Assembly: GCA_963847145.1 (NCBI GenBank) | Contig: CAWJYN010000003.1 | Location: forward strand, 1,054,001 to 1,118,000 | Source of the DNA: JABFRJ01 sp963847145 | GTDB taxonomy: Bacteria; Pseudomonadota; Alphaproteobacteria; Rhizobiales; Hyphomicrobiaceae | DNA length: 64,000 nt | Direction of reading: 5' to 3' | Part shown: positions 35,311 to 44,175 of the stretch, piece after piece | Position numbering within the stretch: position 1 is the stretch's first letter | Layout of the letters: each line of letters opens with the position of its first letter | Made by a program: the position numbers and the translations under genes | Notes under the pieces: model-generated | What the model was told of the DNA's origin: nothing | Seen by the model: the letters and a program-made list of their open reading frames with translations, nothing else | The model's database searches: none

Positions 35311-35601
35311 TCAGTGAATGCTGGCGACTTCGAGCCGGTCGCTCATCGCGTGTCCAACGGCTGCTTGCCGGCTGTCGGTAAGCGCGAGGGGCGTGCCGTC
35401 TGCGCTGTGCAGCGCGAAGATGCTGGTGTCGTCCGGCAGGCCGTTGACGGTCGGGAACATACGCTGCGCCTCTTCGGAGGACATCATGCGGATGTAGGCG
35501 ACTTTGCCATCCCCGAGTTTCGCGAGGTCGAGCCCGCTCAGCACGGGACCTGGTACGGCGGCCGATGCGCGGCGGCTGCGCTTGGCAGTGGTCTTTTCCA
35601 T
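35311..35601 (-). CDS. DUF1150 family protein
   Basis: 96 residues from the ATG at 35601, preceded by GGAGGAG. The core LAKLGDGKVAYIRMMSSEEAQRMFP, FALHSADGTPLALTDSRQAAVGHA is the DUF1150 family, small alphaproteobacterial proteins of unknown function regularly encoded behind hsp20. It lies 159 bp behind hsp20 on the same strand and just before a terminator, so it is presumably heat-induced with hsp20. Confidence 0.83.
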   Translation of the reverse strand: MEKTTAKRSRRASAAVPGPVLSGLDLAKLGDGKVAYIRMMSSEEAQRMFPTVNGLPDDTSIFALHSADGTPLALTDSRQAAVGHAMSDRLEVASIH

Positions 35602-35760
35602 GATACTGCTCCTCCTGAAACCCAAGGGGGATACGTCGGCAGTCAGCGTGGCAACTTGTATCGACCTTTGCGGGGCCGAATGAAGCCGGCTTGCCTAATG
35701 AGTGTCTGCCGATTCGGATTAACTGTATGTTACCGGCGGAACGCTTTTGGATTTTATTTG

Positions 35761-36276
35761 TCAGCGTGGTTTCGCAATTGTTTGCGAAATAACGGTTCTG
35801 GATGCGACATTTTGGGACGAAGCGTTCGGTCCGGTCCCTATAGCGATACGGCGCACGACCCGTTCTGGTTCATGCCGCGCCAGATCGATCGCCAGCAGCC
35901 CGTTGGCCAGATCAGCCGATTTTACCTCGATCCCGTCCGCCAGCACGAAGGTGCGACTGAACTGCCGCGCTGCAATGCCACGGTGGATGTAGTCGCGCGA
36001 CTTGTCGTCTTCCTGGCGCCCGCGGACGATCAGCTGGTTGTCCTCCAGCGTGATCTCGACCTGGTCGCGCAGGAAGCCCGCCACCGCCAGTGTGATGCGC
36101 AACAGTTCGACTTTGGGCTGCAGCTCGCCATTAGTCGCGTTAAGCCCGGCATCCAAAATGCGCTCGATGTTGTAGGGCGGATACCCATCGCCGCCGGCTT
36201 TGCCGACGCGATCGATCAGGCGTTCAATTTCATCGAAGCCCAGCAGCAACGGCGACGAGAGCAGCGGACGTGTCAT
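35761..36276 (-). CDS. Small heat-shock protein, Hsp20 / IbpA-like
   Basis: 171 residues. The alpha-crystallin domain covers about residues 35-135: YNIERILDAG, LLRITLAVAGFLRDQVEITLEDNQLIVRGRQ, YIHRGIAARQFSRTFVLADGIEV, then LLAIDLARHEPE. The N-terminus (TRPLLSSPLLLGFDEIERLIDRV) and the C-terminal extension are typical of rhizobial Hsp20. It holds unfolding proteins for DnaK. AGGAGG is 8 nt before the ATG and lies inside a hairpin (see the leader entry), pointing to temperature control at translation. Confidence 0.9.
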   Translation of the reverse strand: MTRPLLSSPLLLGFDEIERLIDRVGKAGGDGYPPYNIERILDAGLNATNGELQPKVELLRITLAVAGFLRDQVEITLEDNQLIVRGRQEDDKSRDYIHRGIAARQFSRTFVLADGIEVKSADLANGLLAIDLARHEPERVVRRIAIGTGPNASSQNVASRTVISQTIAKPR

Positions 36277-36277
36277 G

Positions 36278-36332
36278 GCAAAGCCCTCCTGCGAAGCGAC
36301 TTGCAGTCATGTCCGCCCTTGATTGGCTCGGA
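36278..36332 (-). promoter_or_regulatory. ROSE-like RNA thermometer in the hsp20 leader
   Basis: In the minus-strand leader directly before the hsp20 ATG, a hairpin at 36278-36304 pairs TCGCT (plus strand 36295-36299) with the Shine-Dalgarno AGGAG (plus 36286-36290). TCGCT fits the U-Y-GCU element that pairs with the Shine-Dalgarno in ROSE thermometers. A second stem (GTCCG/CGGAC, 36312-36332) stands upstream, as ROSE leaders have more than one hairpin. The folding was judged by eye only. Confidence 0.5.
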
Positions 36333-36378
36333 CGCCCGGCCCCGCAGTTTCGACGGCCGACTGGTAGGGATATGGAAA

Positions 36379-36412
36379 CGCCCCTGCCCATCGTCAAGAG
36401 CGAGCAGGGGCG
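36379..36412 (-). terminator. Hairpin behind the acyl-CoA ligase gene
   Basis: CGCCCCTGC (36379-36387) and GCAGGGGCG (36404-36412) make a 9-bp perfect stem with a 16-nt loop, 24 bp behind the ligase stop. The minus-strand flank has only GTTTCC, so it would be a weak intrinsic terminator or an mRNA-protecting stem. Confidence 0.5.
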
Positions 36413-36435
36413 CCGGTGTCACGCTTGTGTGACCC

Positions 36436-38069
36436 TCACGCCAGATCCGGCAGCTTGTAGTCGGCATATTTGGCGCGCAGATCGCGCTTGGACACCTTGC
36501 CTGTCGGTCCGATCGGCAGGGCATCAACAAACATCACGTCGTCCGGCAGCTGCCACTTGGCCAGTTTGGTATCCAGCAGCGCCAGAATTTCCTCCTTGGT
36601 TGCGCGGCTGTCTGGCGTCAGCACCGCCACCAGCACCGGCCGCTCAGTCCACTTCGGATGTGGAATGCCGATGACGGCACAGTTCGCCAGTCCCGGATGC
36701 GCCATCGCCGCGTTCTCGACGTCGATGGATGAAATCCATTCGCCACCCGACTTCACCAGATCCTTGGTGCGATCCACGATCGTCAGTACGCCGTTGGGCG
36801 CAATGCGTGCCACATCGCCGGTGGCGAACCATCCGTCCTTGTCGAGCGCACGCACGCTTGCACCCTCGTTTTTGAAGTAACCCGACACGATGGCATTACC
36901 GCGCACAAACAGTTCGCCCGCCGCCACGTCGTCCTTCGGCAGCAGCGTGCCCGCCTCGTCGACAATTTTGAGGTCGACGCCATAGACGCGGCGGCCCTGC
37001 TTGGCCTTCAGCTCCACGCGTTCCGCAAATCCAGATTTTCCTCGTCAGGCAAGAGATGGCCCACGGTGCCGAGCGGGCTCATCTCGGTCATGCCCCAGCC
37101 TTGAATGACGGTGACGCCATAGTCCTTCTCGAACACCTCGATCATCGGTTTCGGCGCCGCCGACCCGCCGATCAGCACATGCTTCAAGCCGACGGGCTTA
37201 CGGCCGCGCTTTTTCATTTCGGCCAGCAATCCGAGCCACACCGTGGGCACGCCCCAGGAACCGGCGGCATGCTCTGCCTCCATGAGGTCGAACAGACTCG
37301 CGCCGTCCAGCTTGGGGCCGGGGAAGATCAGCGACGTGCCGGTGATCGCCGACGAATAGGGCAGACCCCACGCGTTGACGTGAAACAGCGGTACAACAGG
37401 CAAAATCGAGCGGCCGGCGCCGAAAGCGATATTGATCGAGGCGACTGAATAGAGCGCGTGCAACACCGTCGAGCGGTGCGAATAGAGCGCGCCCTTCGGA
37501 TCACCCGTCGTGCCCGATGTGTAGCAGAGCGCCGACGCCGCATCTTCGGCGAACTCCGGCCACACGATCTGATCGGACGCTGGCGCAATCAGTGTTTCGT
37601 AGCAGAGCGTGCCGGCACTGTCCGGCATGTGCGCCGCGTCTGTCATGGCCACATAGTGCTTGACCGGCTTCCAATGTGCTTTGAACTTGTCGACGATCGG
37701 CGCAAATGAGGTGTCGAAGAACAGCGCGACATCTTCCGCATGATTGACGATGTAGATGAACTGCTCCGGTGACAGCCGCGGATTGATGGTGTGGCAGACC
37801 GCGCCGATACCAGAGATCGCATAGTAGAGCTCGAAGTGCCGGTAGCCGTTCCAGGCCAAGGTCGCGACGCGGTCACCGGGCTTGATGCCCATGGCAATCA
37901 GAGCGTTGGCCAGCTTGGCAATCCGCTTTTTGCTGTCGGCATAGGTGGTGCGGTGGATGCCGCCCTCCACCGTTTGCGATACCATCGGGATCGTTCCGTA
38001 CACCTCGGCGGCAAAATCAATCAGCCCGGACACCAACAATGGCCGGTTCATCATCTTGCCTAACAGCAT
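36436..38069 (-). CDS. Long-chain fatty-acid/acyl-CoA ligase (AMP-binding), interrupted by one frameshift
   Basis: The first frame (38069 down to ~37023) carries the AMP-binding motif YTSGTTGDPKGALYSHRS and VIQGWGMTEMSPLGTVGHLLPDEENLDLR, then fails with NAWS. The second frame begins VELKAKQGRRVYGVDLKIVD and carries the C-terminal domain with GWFATGDVARI and GPTGKVSKRDLRAKY. Adding one base near 37020-37023 joins them into about 544 residues, the usual length. The enzyme activates fatty acids to acyl-CoA through an acyl-AMP. Divergent to it is a beta-oxidation gene, which supports a fatty-acid role. The break looks like a missing base. Confidence 0.85.
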
Positions 38070-38261
38070 GCGTCATTCTCCCCAGGAGTAGGAGCGGCCA
38101 GTGGCGTCCCGGCTCGCCGAATTTGTAGTCCATACCGCATTGACGTAAGCGGCAACAATATCCCACACAAGGGGATCAGTCCAAATTGCTCTTTCGCCGT
38201 CCCCGGCAGCGTGGCGCGCCGACAATTCTAAAGCACAGCTTCCCCCGATCAGGAGACCACC

Positions 38262-40390
38262 ATGAGTGCCCAAACCTACGGCCCTGTCTCAGCGATGCAT
38301 GACGGCAATGTGGCCGTGATCCGCATCGACAACCCGCCGGTCAACGCGCTCAGCCAGCCCGTGCGCGCGGGGCTCGTGGAAGCCTTCGCTGCCGCCAACG
38401 CCGACGCGGGTGTGAAGGCCATCGTTCTCACTGGAACCGGCAAAGCCTTCTCCGCCGGCGCCGACATCACCGAGTTCGCCAAAGGCCGCACCGGGCCACC
38501 GCTGTACGAAGTGATCAACACCATTGAAGCATCGCCCAAGCCTGTCGTAGCCGCCATTAACGGCTTGTCGCTCGGCGGTGGGTTCGAGATCCCGCTCGGT
38601 TGCCACTATCGCGTGACGGCCAAAGCGGTGAAGCAATTCGGGCTGCCGGAGGTGAAAATCGGCATCATCCCCGGCGCGGGCGGCACGCAGCGGCTGCCGC
38701 GCATCATCGGTGTAGACGCGGCCTTGGACATGATCACAACCGGCGCGCCCATCGATGCAGGCAAGGCGCTGGCACTCGGTCTGGTGGATGCGGCCGTGGA
38801 CGGCGACGTGGTCGCCGGCGCGGTGGCGTTTGCGAACGATCTCGTCGCCAAGGGCGCGGGCCCACGCCGCACGTCGGCGCTGACCATCGACATGAGTAAG
38901 GTCGCAGCAGATGTATTCGACAAACGCCGCGCCGCGCTGGCCCGCCATCCGAGCGGACCGGTCGCGGCTCGCGCCTGCATCGACGCAGTAGAGGCCGCCA
39001 CCAAGATGAACTTCGCCGATGGCAACAAGCGCGAGCTTGAACTCATCATGGAAGCCATGGGCACGCCCTATGCCAAGGCGCTGCAGTACGCATTCTTTGC
39101 CGAGCGTCAGGCCGGCAACATCCCTGGCATCGGCGCTGACGTAAAGATCCGCGACATCAAAAGTGTCGGCGTGCTTGGCGCCGGCACCATGGGCACGGGC
39201 ATCACGTTGGCGTTTCTACAAGCGGGCATTCCCGTCACCATCGTCGAAATGAAACAAGAGCCGCTCGACAAAGGAGTCGCCCGCATCCGCGAAACCATCG
39301 AAGCCAACGTCAAGCGCGGCCGCATGACCGCCGAGCAAGGCGCAGCCGTCGCCAATGCACTGACGCCGTCGCTCGATATCAACGCCTTCGCCACCGTCGA
39401 CCTTGTCATCGAAGCCGTGTTCGAAAGCATGGCTGTCAAGAAAGACGTGTTCGGCAAGCTCGACGCGATTTGCAAACCGGGCGCCATCCTGGCGTCCAAC
39501 ACGTCCACGCTCGATGTCGACGAAATCGCCGCCGCAACCAAGCGCCCGCAGGATGTGCTCGGTTTGCACTTCTTCTCGCCAGCCAACATCATGCGCCTGC
39601 TCGAAATCGTGCGTGGCAAGGCCACCGCCAACGACGTGCTGGCCACGGCCATGGCGCTGTCGAAACGCATCAACAAGGTCGGCGTCGTCTCAGGCGTTTG
39701 CTTCGGCTTCATCGGCAACCGCATGCTGGAGAGCTACGGCGAAGAAGTGCAGGCCATGCTGCTCGAAGGCGCCAACGTCGTCGACGTCGACAAGGCACTT
39801 GAAGGCTGGGGCTGGGCCATGGGGCCGCTCGCCGTCATGGATCTCGCCGGCATCGACGTCGGCTGGCGCATCCGCAAGGAGCACGCCATCTCTGATGAGC
39901 GCCGACGCCTTTACCGCGTCACCGATGCCATCGCGGATGCCGGGCAAGTTCGGCCAGAAAACTGGCGCCGGCTATTACAAATATGGCGCCGATCGCAAAC
40001 GCGTCGAGGACCCCGCCGTCACCGCCATGTTCCGCGCCGAGGCCGCCAAGCAAGGCATCGAGCCGCGCAACGGCATCCCCGCCGAAGAACTGATCGAGCG
40101 CACCTTGCTGCGCCTCGTCAACACCGGCGCAGAGGTGCTTGAAGAAGGCATCGCCGCCCGCTCAAGCGACATCGACACGATCTATCTCAACGGCTACGGC
40201 TTCCTCGCCGTGGCGCGGCGGCCCCATGTGGCAAGCCGATAACATGGGCCTCGACAAAGTCGCCGAGCGCATCAAGTTCTACGAGAAGAAATACGGCGAA
40301 CGCTGGAAAATCGCTCCGCTCATCGAAAAACTCGCCAAAGATGGCGGCACATTTGCCGGGTTGGACAAAGCAAAAACACAGAAGTCGTAG
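38262..40390 (+). CDS. FadJ-type multifunctional enoyl-CoA hydratase / 3-hydroxyacyl-CoA dehydrogenase, two frameshifts
   Basis: The N-terminal hydratase (residues ~1-190) has AFSAGADITEF and the oxyanion-hole stretch NGLSLGGGFEIPLGCHYRV, with the catalytic Glu region in GLPEVKIGIIPGAGGTQRLP. The dehydrogenase begins GVLGAGTMGTGITLAF (~residue 305). The frame is good to DAIADAG, is resumed in another frame as GKFGQKTGAGYYKYG (extra G in the run 39942-39944), and is again lost after LNGYGF; the last part, GGPMWQADNMGLDKVAERI, needs a skipped base near 40207-40208. Repaired, it has about 708 residues, standard for the family. It catalyses two steps of beta-oxidation. Both breaks look like extra bases. 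Confidence 0.85.
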
Positions 40391-40395
40391 AGGTT

Positions 40396-40522
40396 GTAGG
40401 TTGGGTTGGGTGCTCTTCAGCGCCGCAACCCAACGCCTCTGCACCGCTCTCGCGCACATGCCGAAACGTCGGCACACGATGTGTTGGGTTACGGCGGCAA
40501 AGGGCCGCCTAACCCAACCTAC
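40396..40522. repeat. Compound GTAGGTTGGGTT palindromic repeat
   Basis: GTAGGTTGGGTT (40396-40407) and AACCCAACCTAC (40511-40522) form the outer inverted repeat. A strong inner hairpin (GTTGGGTTA-C-GGCGGC / GCCGCC-TAACCCAAC, ~40483-40518) sits near the right end. It fills the gap between the FadJ-like gene and trpF. Confidence 0.8.
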
Positions 40523-40564
40523 GAATTTTCGCCGGCCATCGAAGTTCATGCTGGACGCTCAGGA

Positions 40565-41209
40565 ATGCCCACACACGTCAAAATCTGCGGCATCACATCG
40601 ACCGACATCATGCGCGCCACCTTGGACGCTGGCGCGGATTACGTGGGCCTGGTGTTCTTTAACAAGAGCCCGCGCAACGTGAGCCTCGCGGACGCATCAG
40701 CGCTTGCCGACATGGCTCGTGGCCGCGCGCGCATTGTGGCGCTGACAGTGGATGCTGACAACGCGCTGCTCAACGCCATCGTCACCCAAGTGAAGCCCGA
40801 CGTCTTGCAGCTGCAGGGCGCCGAAACACCGGCCCACTGCCGCGAGGTCAAATTCCGCTGGAAAACGCCGATTATGAAGGCCATCGGCGTCGCTTCCAAA
40901 GACGACGCCAAACGCGCCCTCGCTTACGACCGGCCCGCCGCAGACCTCATCCTCTTCGACGCGAAAGCCCCCAAGGACGCGACACTGCCCGGCGGCAACG
41001 GCCTCGCCTTCGATTGGGCGGTGCTTGAAGATATTGCCAACCGCGTTCCCTACATGCTCGCTGGCGGTCTCACGCCCCAAAACGTCGCAACCGCCATTGA
41101 CGTGACCGGCTGCAGCGCGGTCGACGTGTCGTCGGGCGTTGAAAGCGCGCCGGGCGTGAAAGATGCAGCCCTCATCCGCGCGTTTATCGCGGCGGCCAAA
41201 GCAGCGTGA
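40565..41209 (+). CDS. trpF: Phosphoribosylanthranilate isomerase
   Basis: 214 residues from the ATG at 40565, a TIM barrel. The catalytic Cys lies in VKICGIT near the start and the Asp in LTVDADN; LQLQGAET, MKAIGVAS, LFDAKAP, GGNGLAFDW, YMLAGGLTPQNV and VDVSSGVESAPGVKD follow in order. It converts N-(5-phosphoribosyl)anthranilate to the carboxyphenylamino deoxyribulose phosphate in tryptophan synthesis. trpB and trpA, which often follow trpF, are absent: the next gene is moeB on the other strand. A longer frame from 40406 runs through the repeat and was rejected. Confidence 0.95.
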   Translation: MPTHVKICGITSTDIMRATLDAGADYVGLVFFNKSPRNVSLADASALADMARGRARIVALTVDADNALLNAIVTQVKPDVLQLQGAETPAHCREVKFRWKTPIMKAIGVASKDDAKRALAYDRPAADLILFDAKAPKDATLPGGNGLAFDWAVLEDIANRVPYMLAGGLTPQNVATAIDVTGCSAVDVSSGVESAPGVKDAALIRAFIAAAKAA

Positions 41210-41229
41210 CCCGCCAATGCGGCGCCACA

Positions 41230-42042
41230 TCACCCATGCCCGCTTAAATCTGTTATCGTCGGTCTTGTCCCATTGAGCGGGTTGGCCGGGTTCCACGCAT
41301 ATTGGATTGTATCGAACCGCGCGGCCAGCCCATCATACATCAGCAATCGGCCAAGCAAGCTGTCGCCGATTTCCAGAATTTCTTTCAGAACTTCCGTCGC
41401 CTGCAACGTGCCAATCACACCAACGATCGCGCCCAGCACACCCACTTCCGAACAATTGGCAACGAGCCCCGCCGGCGGCGCTTCCGGAAACAGGCAGCGA
41501 TAGCTCGGACGCGGCGTGCCATCCGCCTGCTTCAGATGCGGCTTGAACGTCGACACATAGCCATCGAACGGGCCGACCGCGCCATACACCAGCGTTTTCT
41601 GCGCCAGATAGCAGGCGTCCGAAACAAGATACCGCGTCGCAAAATTGTCCGACCCGTCGGCGACGATGTCATACCGCCCGATCAGCTCCAGCGCATTCTG
41701 AGCCGTCAGCCGCACCGCATGCGGCTCCACCGTCACATGCGGATTGATACGCTGAAGCGTTGCCGCAGCACTCACCACCTTCGCCACGCCCACACTGCCC
41801 GTATCGTGCACTACCTGCCGCTGCAGGTTTGAGAGCGACACCGCGTCGTCATCCACGACACCGATGGTGCCGACGCCTGCCGCCGCCAGATACATCAGCA
41901 GCGGCGCCCCGAGCCCGCCCGCACCAACCACCAACACACGCGCCGCTTTCAAGCGCTGCTGCCCGGCCCCGCCCACCTCCCGCAACACAAGGTGGCGCTT
42001 GTAGCGCTGCAGTTCGAGGGTCGTGAAGTGGGAAGGGGGCAT
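41230..42042 (-). CDS. moeB: MoeB/ThiF-type E1-like adenylyltransferase lacking most zinc cysteines
   Basis: About 270 residues from the ATG at 42042. The ATP-binding GAGGLGAPLLMYLAAAGVGTIGVVDDD, SDNFATRYLVSDAC and the active-site Cys region ANCSEVGVLGAIVGVIGTLQATE mark the MoeB/HesA/ThiF family, which adenylates the C-terminal Gly of MoaD or ThiS. The E. coli enzyme holds zinc with two CxxC pairs. Here the first reads PSYRC (one Cys replaced by Ser) and the second, near the C-terminus, reads NPANPLNG with neither Cys. There is no rhodanese domain. Loss of the structural zinc is therefore likely. It converges on trpF. Confidence 0.85.
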   Translation of the reverse strand: MPPSHFTTLELQRYKRHLVLREVGGAGQQRLKAARVLVVGAGGLGAPLLMYLAAAGVGTIGVVDDDAVSLSNLQRQVVHDTGSVGVAKVVSAAATLQRINPHVTVEPHAVRLTAQNALELIGRYDIVADGSDNFATRYLVSDACYLAQKTLVYGAVGPFDGYVSTFKPHLKQADGTPRPSYRCLFPEAPPAGLVANCSEVGVLGAIVGVIGTLQATEVLKEILEIGDSLLGRLLMYDGLAARFDTIQYAWNPANPLNGTRPTITDLSGHG

Positions 42043-42096
42043 GGTACCTGCTCTGCGCTGTGGTCGCTTAATCCTACTGCGCGCCAGCCACCAGGC

Positions 42097-42116
42097 CAAC
42101 ACTGCGTCCAGTGTTG
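42097..42116. promoter_or_regulatory. 8-bp inverted repeat between moeB and purA
   Basis: CAACACTG-CGTC-CAGTGTTG is a perfect 8-bp palindrome with a 4-bp spacer. It lies between the divergent moeB and purA genes, roughly 50 bp upstream of the purA promoter boxes, and could be an operator. No regulator is known. Confidence 0.4.
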
Positions 42117-42163
42117 TGACCCACTGAAAGCCCCACTCCCCGTCACAATCCGGCGATCCGCCC

Positions 42164-42191
42164 TTGCCTCCCGCCCGCCAACGTCTATAAG
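42164..42191 (+). promoter_or_regulatory. Sigma-70-type promoter for purA
   Basis: TTGCCT (42164-42169), 16 bp, TATAAG (42186-42191). Transcription should begin near 42197-42198, directly at the hairpin described next. Confidence 0.6.
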
Positions 42192-42195
42192 CACC

Positions 42196-42245
42196 AAAAA
42201 GGGCGCTGCCTCACACTCAGACGAGTGGAGCAGCCGCCCTTTTTT
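42196..42245 (+). terminator. Terminator-like hairpin at the 5' end of the purA transcript
   Basis: GGGCG-CTG-C-CTC-A-CACTC (42201 on) pairs with GAGTG-GAG-CAG-C-CGCCC across an AGAC loop, giving about 16 base pairs with three single bulges, followed by six T (42240-42245). It has the form of a strong intrinsic terminator. No plus-strand gene ends before it, so it would act on the purA transcript itself or end a short RNA. A second hairpin, CCTCG-ATA-CGAGG (42268-42280), covers the purA Shine-Dalgarno GAGGA. Confidence 0.7.
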
Positions 42246-42286
42246 CGTGTCTGGCCCCGGCAAGACACCTCGATACGAGGACTGAC

Positions 42287-43597
42287 ATGGCAAACGTGGT
42301 GGTCGTAGGCGCCCAATGGGGCGATGAGGGCAAAGGCAAAATCGTCGACTGGCTCTCCGAGCGCGCCGACATCATTGTGCGTTTCCAAGGCGGCCACAAT
42401 GCCGGACATACGCTCGTGATCAATGGCGTCACCTATAAGCTGTCGCTGCTGCCGTCCGGCGTGGTGCGGCCCGGCAAGCTCTCCATCATCGGCAACGGCG
42501 TGGTGGTAGATCCCTGGCATCTCGCTAAGGAAATCGAGGCGATCCGCAAACAAGGCGTCCATGTCGGCCCCGACAACCTTAAGGTGGCGGAGAACGCAAC
42601 GTTGATCCTGCCGCTGCATCGCGAACTTGATCAGCTGCGCGAAAGCGCCGCCGGTGGCCAGAAGATCGGCACGACCGGCCGCGGCATCGGCCCCGCTTAC
42701 GAGGACAAAGTCGGCCGCCGCGCCATCCGCGTGCAGGATCTGCGCAATCTGCAAAACCTCGGCCCCAAGATCGACCGCCTCCTGGTGCACCACAATGCGC
42801 TGCGCCGCGGCCTCGGCCAGCCGGAGGTTTCCAAGGAAACACTGACCGCCGAACTCACCGCCATTGCGCCGTCGATCATTCCTTACATCGCCACCGTCTG
42901 GGCGGTGCTGGATGACGCGCGCCAGCAAGGCAAGCGTATCTTATTCGAAGGCGCGCAAGGCGCATTGCTGGATATCGACCACGGTACATACCCGTATGTC
43001 ACGTCATCAAACACGATCGCTGCGCAAGCCGCCACCGGCGCTGGCATCGGCCCGAGCGCACTTGGCACAGTGCTGGGTCTCGCCAAGGCCTACACCACCC
43101 GCGTTGGCTCTGGTCCGTTTCCGACAGAATTGCTGGAAGCCAACGGCGAACCGGACGCAATCGGCAAGCTCATTGGCGAACGCGGACGTGAATTCGGCAC
43201 CGTAACGGGCCGTGCCCGCCGTTGCGGCTGGTTTGATGCAGTGCTGGTCCGGCAAGTGGTGAAAGTTGCCGGCATCGACGGCATCGCGCTGACCAAGCTC
43301 GACATCCTCGACCCGCTGAAAGAACTCAAAATCTGCGTCGGCTATGATCTCGATGGCCGCAAATATGATCGCTTGCCCGCCGGCATGAACGAGCAGGCGC
43401 GCGTCAAGCCCATCTACGAAACCTTGCCGGGCTGGCAATCCACGACGGCCGGCAAGCGCAGCTGGGGTGATCTCCCGGCTGCGGCGATCAAATACGTTAA
43501 GCGCATCGAAGAGTTGATTGGCTGCCCGGTGACGTTGCTCTCCACCAGCCCCGAGCGCGACGACACCATCCTGATGCGCGATCCGTTCAAGGATTGA
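42287..43597 (+). CDS. purA: Adenylosuccinate synthetase
   Basis: 436 residues, the normal length. The GTP-binding loop is GAQWGDEGKGKIVDWL; the catalytic His lies in GGHNAGHTLVI; GTTGRGIGPAYEDK, FEGAQGALLDIDHGTYPYVTSS and the GTVTGRARRCGWFD segment follow. It joins IMP and aspartate using GTP to give adenylosuccinate, the first step to AMP. It is preceded by a promoter and two hairpins (see above), suggesting leader-level control. It converges on the DUF1178 gene with 12 bp between the stops. Confidence 0.96.
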   Translation: MANVVVVGAQWGDEGKGKIVDWLSERADIIVRFQGGHNAGHTLVINGVTYKLSLLPSGVVRPGKLSIIGNGVVVDPWHLAKEIEAIRKQGVHVGPDNLKVAENATLILPLHRELDQLRESAAGGQKIGTTGRGIGPAYEDKVGRRAIRVQDLRNLQNLGPKIDRLLVHHNALRRGLGQPEVSKETLTAELTAIAPSIIPYIATVWAVLDDARQQGKRILFEGAQGALLDIDHGTYPYVTSSNTIAAQAATGAGIGPSALGTVLGLAKAYTTRVGSGPFPTELLEANGEPDAIGKLIGERGREFGTVTGRARRCGWFDAVLVRQVVKVAGIDGIALTKLDILDPLKELKICVGYDLDGRKYDRLPAGMNEQARVKPIYETLPGWQSTTAGKRSWGDLPAAAIKYVKRIEELIGCPVTLLSTSPERDDTILMRDPFKD

Positions 43598-43609
43598 TGC
43601 GCCACTCCC

Positions 43610-44107
43610 TCAATTCCGATCCTCCGGCAGCACGGGGAGTGGCAAACAATCAATGCCTTCGTCGTGGAGGGCGCGGACGTCGTCCAAACTGGCCTCGCCG
43701 TAGATGCCGCGCTCAGGGGCTTCGTTGTAGTGCATCTTGCGCGCTTCTTCGGCAAAGTTGGTGCCGACATTTTCGGCTTTCGCTTCCACCTCGCTGCGGA
43801 TCTTGCGCATCAGCTCAAGCATCTCGGGTGGCATGACACGCTCGGGCAACGCGGCGGCGGAAGGCACTGACGCGCTGTCGCTGCTGCGGTTGCCGCGCTT
43901 GGATTTCGGCGCAGCAACGGCACTGACGCCTTTCTTGCGTGTGCGTACCGAGACGTTCGGCGCCATCAGCGCCTTGGTGATTTTGACCGAGCCACAGTCC
44001 GGACACGCGACCAGCCCGCGCTTGGTCTGCGTATCGAACGCACCCGAGTTCTGGAACCAGGCTTCAAAGCCATGGCCCTTTTGACATTGGACGGAGTATT
44101 TGATCAT
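43610..44107 (-). CDS. DUF1178 family protein
   Basis: 165 residues. The zinc-ribbon-like start MIKYSVQCQKGHGFEAWFQNSGAFD and VACPDCGSVKITKALMAPNV are the DUF1178 signature. The middle is basic and low-complexity (RTRKKGVSAVAAPKSKRG), and the C-terminus has AEEARKMHYNEAPERGIYGEA. The function is unknown. It lies ~70 bp behind the nitrilase gene, in the grxC-nitrilase-DUF1178 order common to Alphaproteobacteria. Confidence 0.87.
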   Translation of the reverse strand: MIKYSVQCQKGHGFEAWFQNSGAFDTQTKRGLVACPDCGSVKITKALMAPNVSVRTRKKGVSAVAAPKSKRGNRSSDSASVPSAAALPERVMPPEMLELMRKIRSEVEAKAENVGTNFAEEARKMHYNEAPERGIYGEASLDDVRALHDEGIDCLPLPVLPEDRN

Positions 44108-44175
44108 CGGGCGTTCGCTGTTGGTAGTTCGCCGTTCATAGTTGGTAATTGGTAGTTGGTCGTTTGTTGCCGCAA

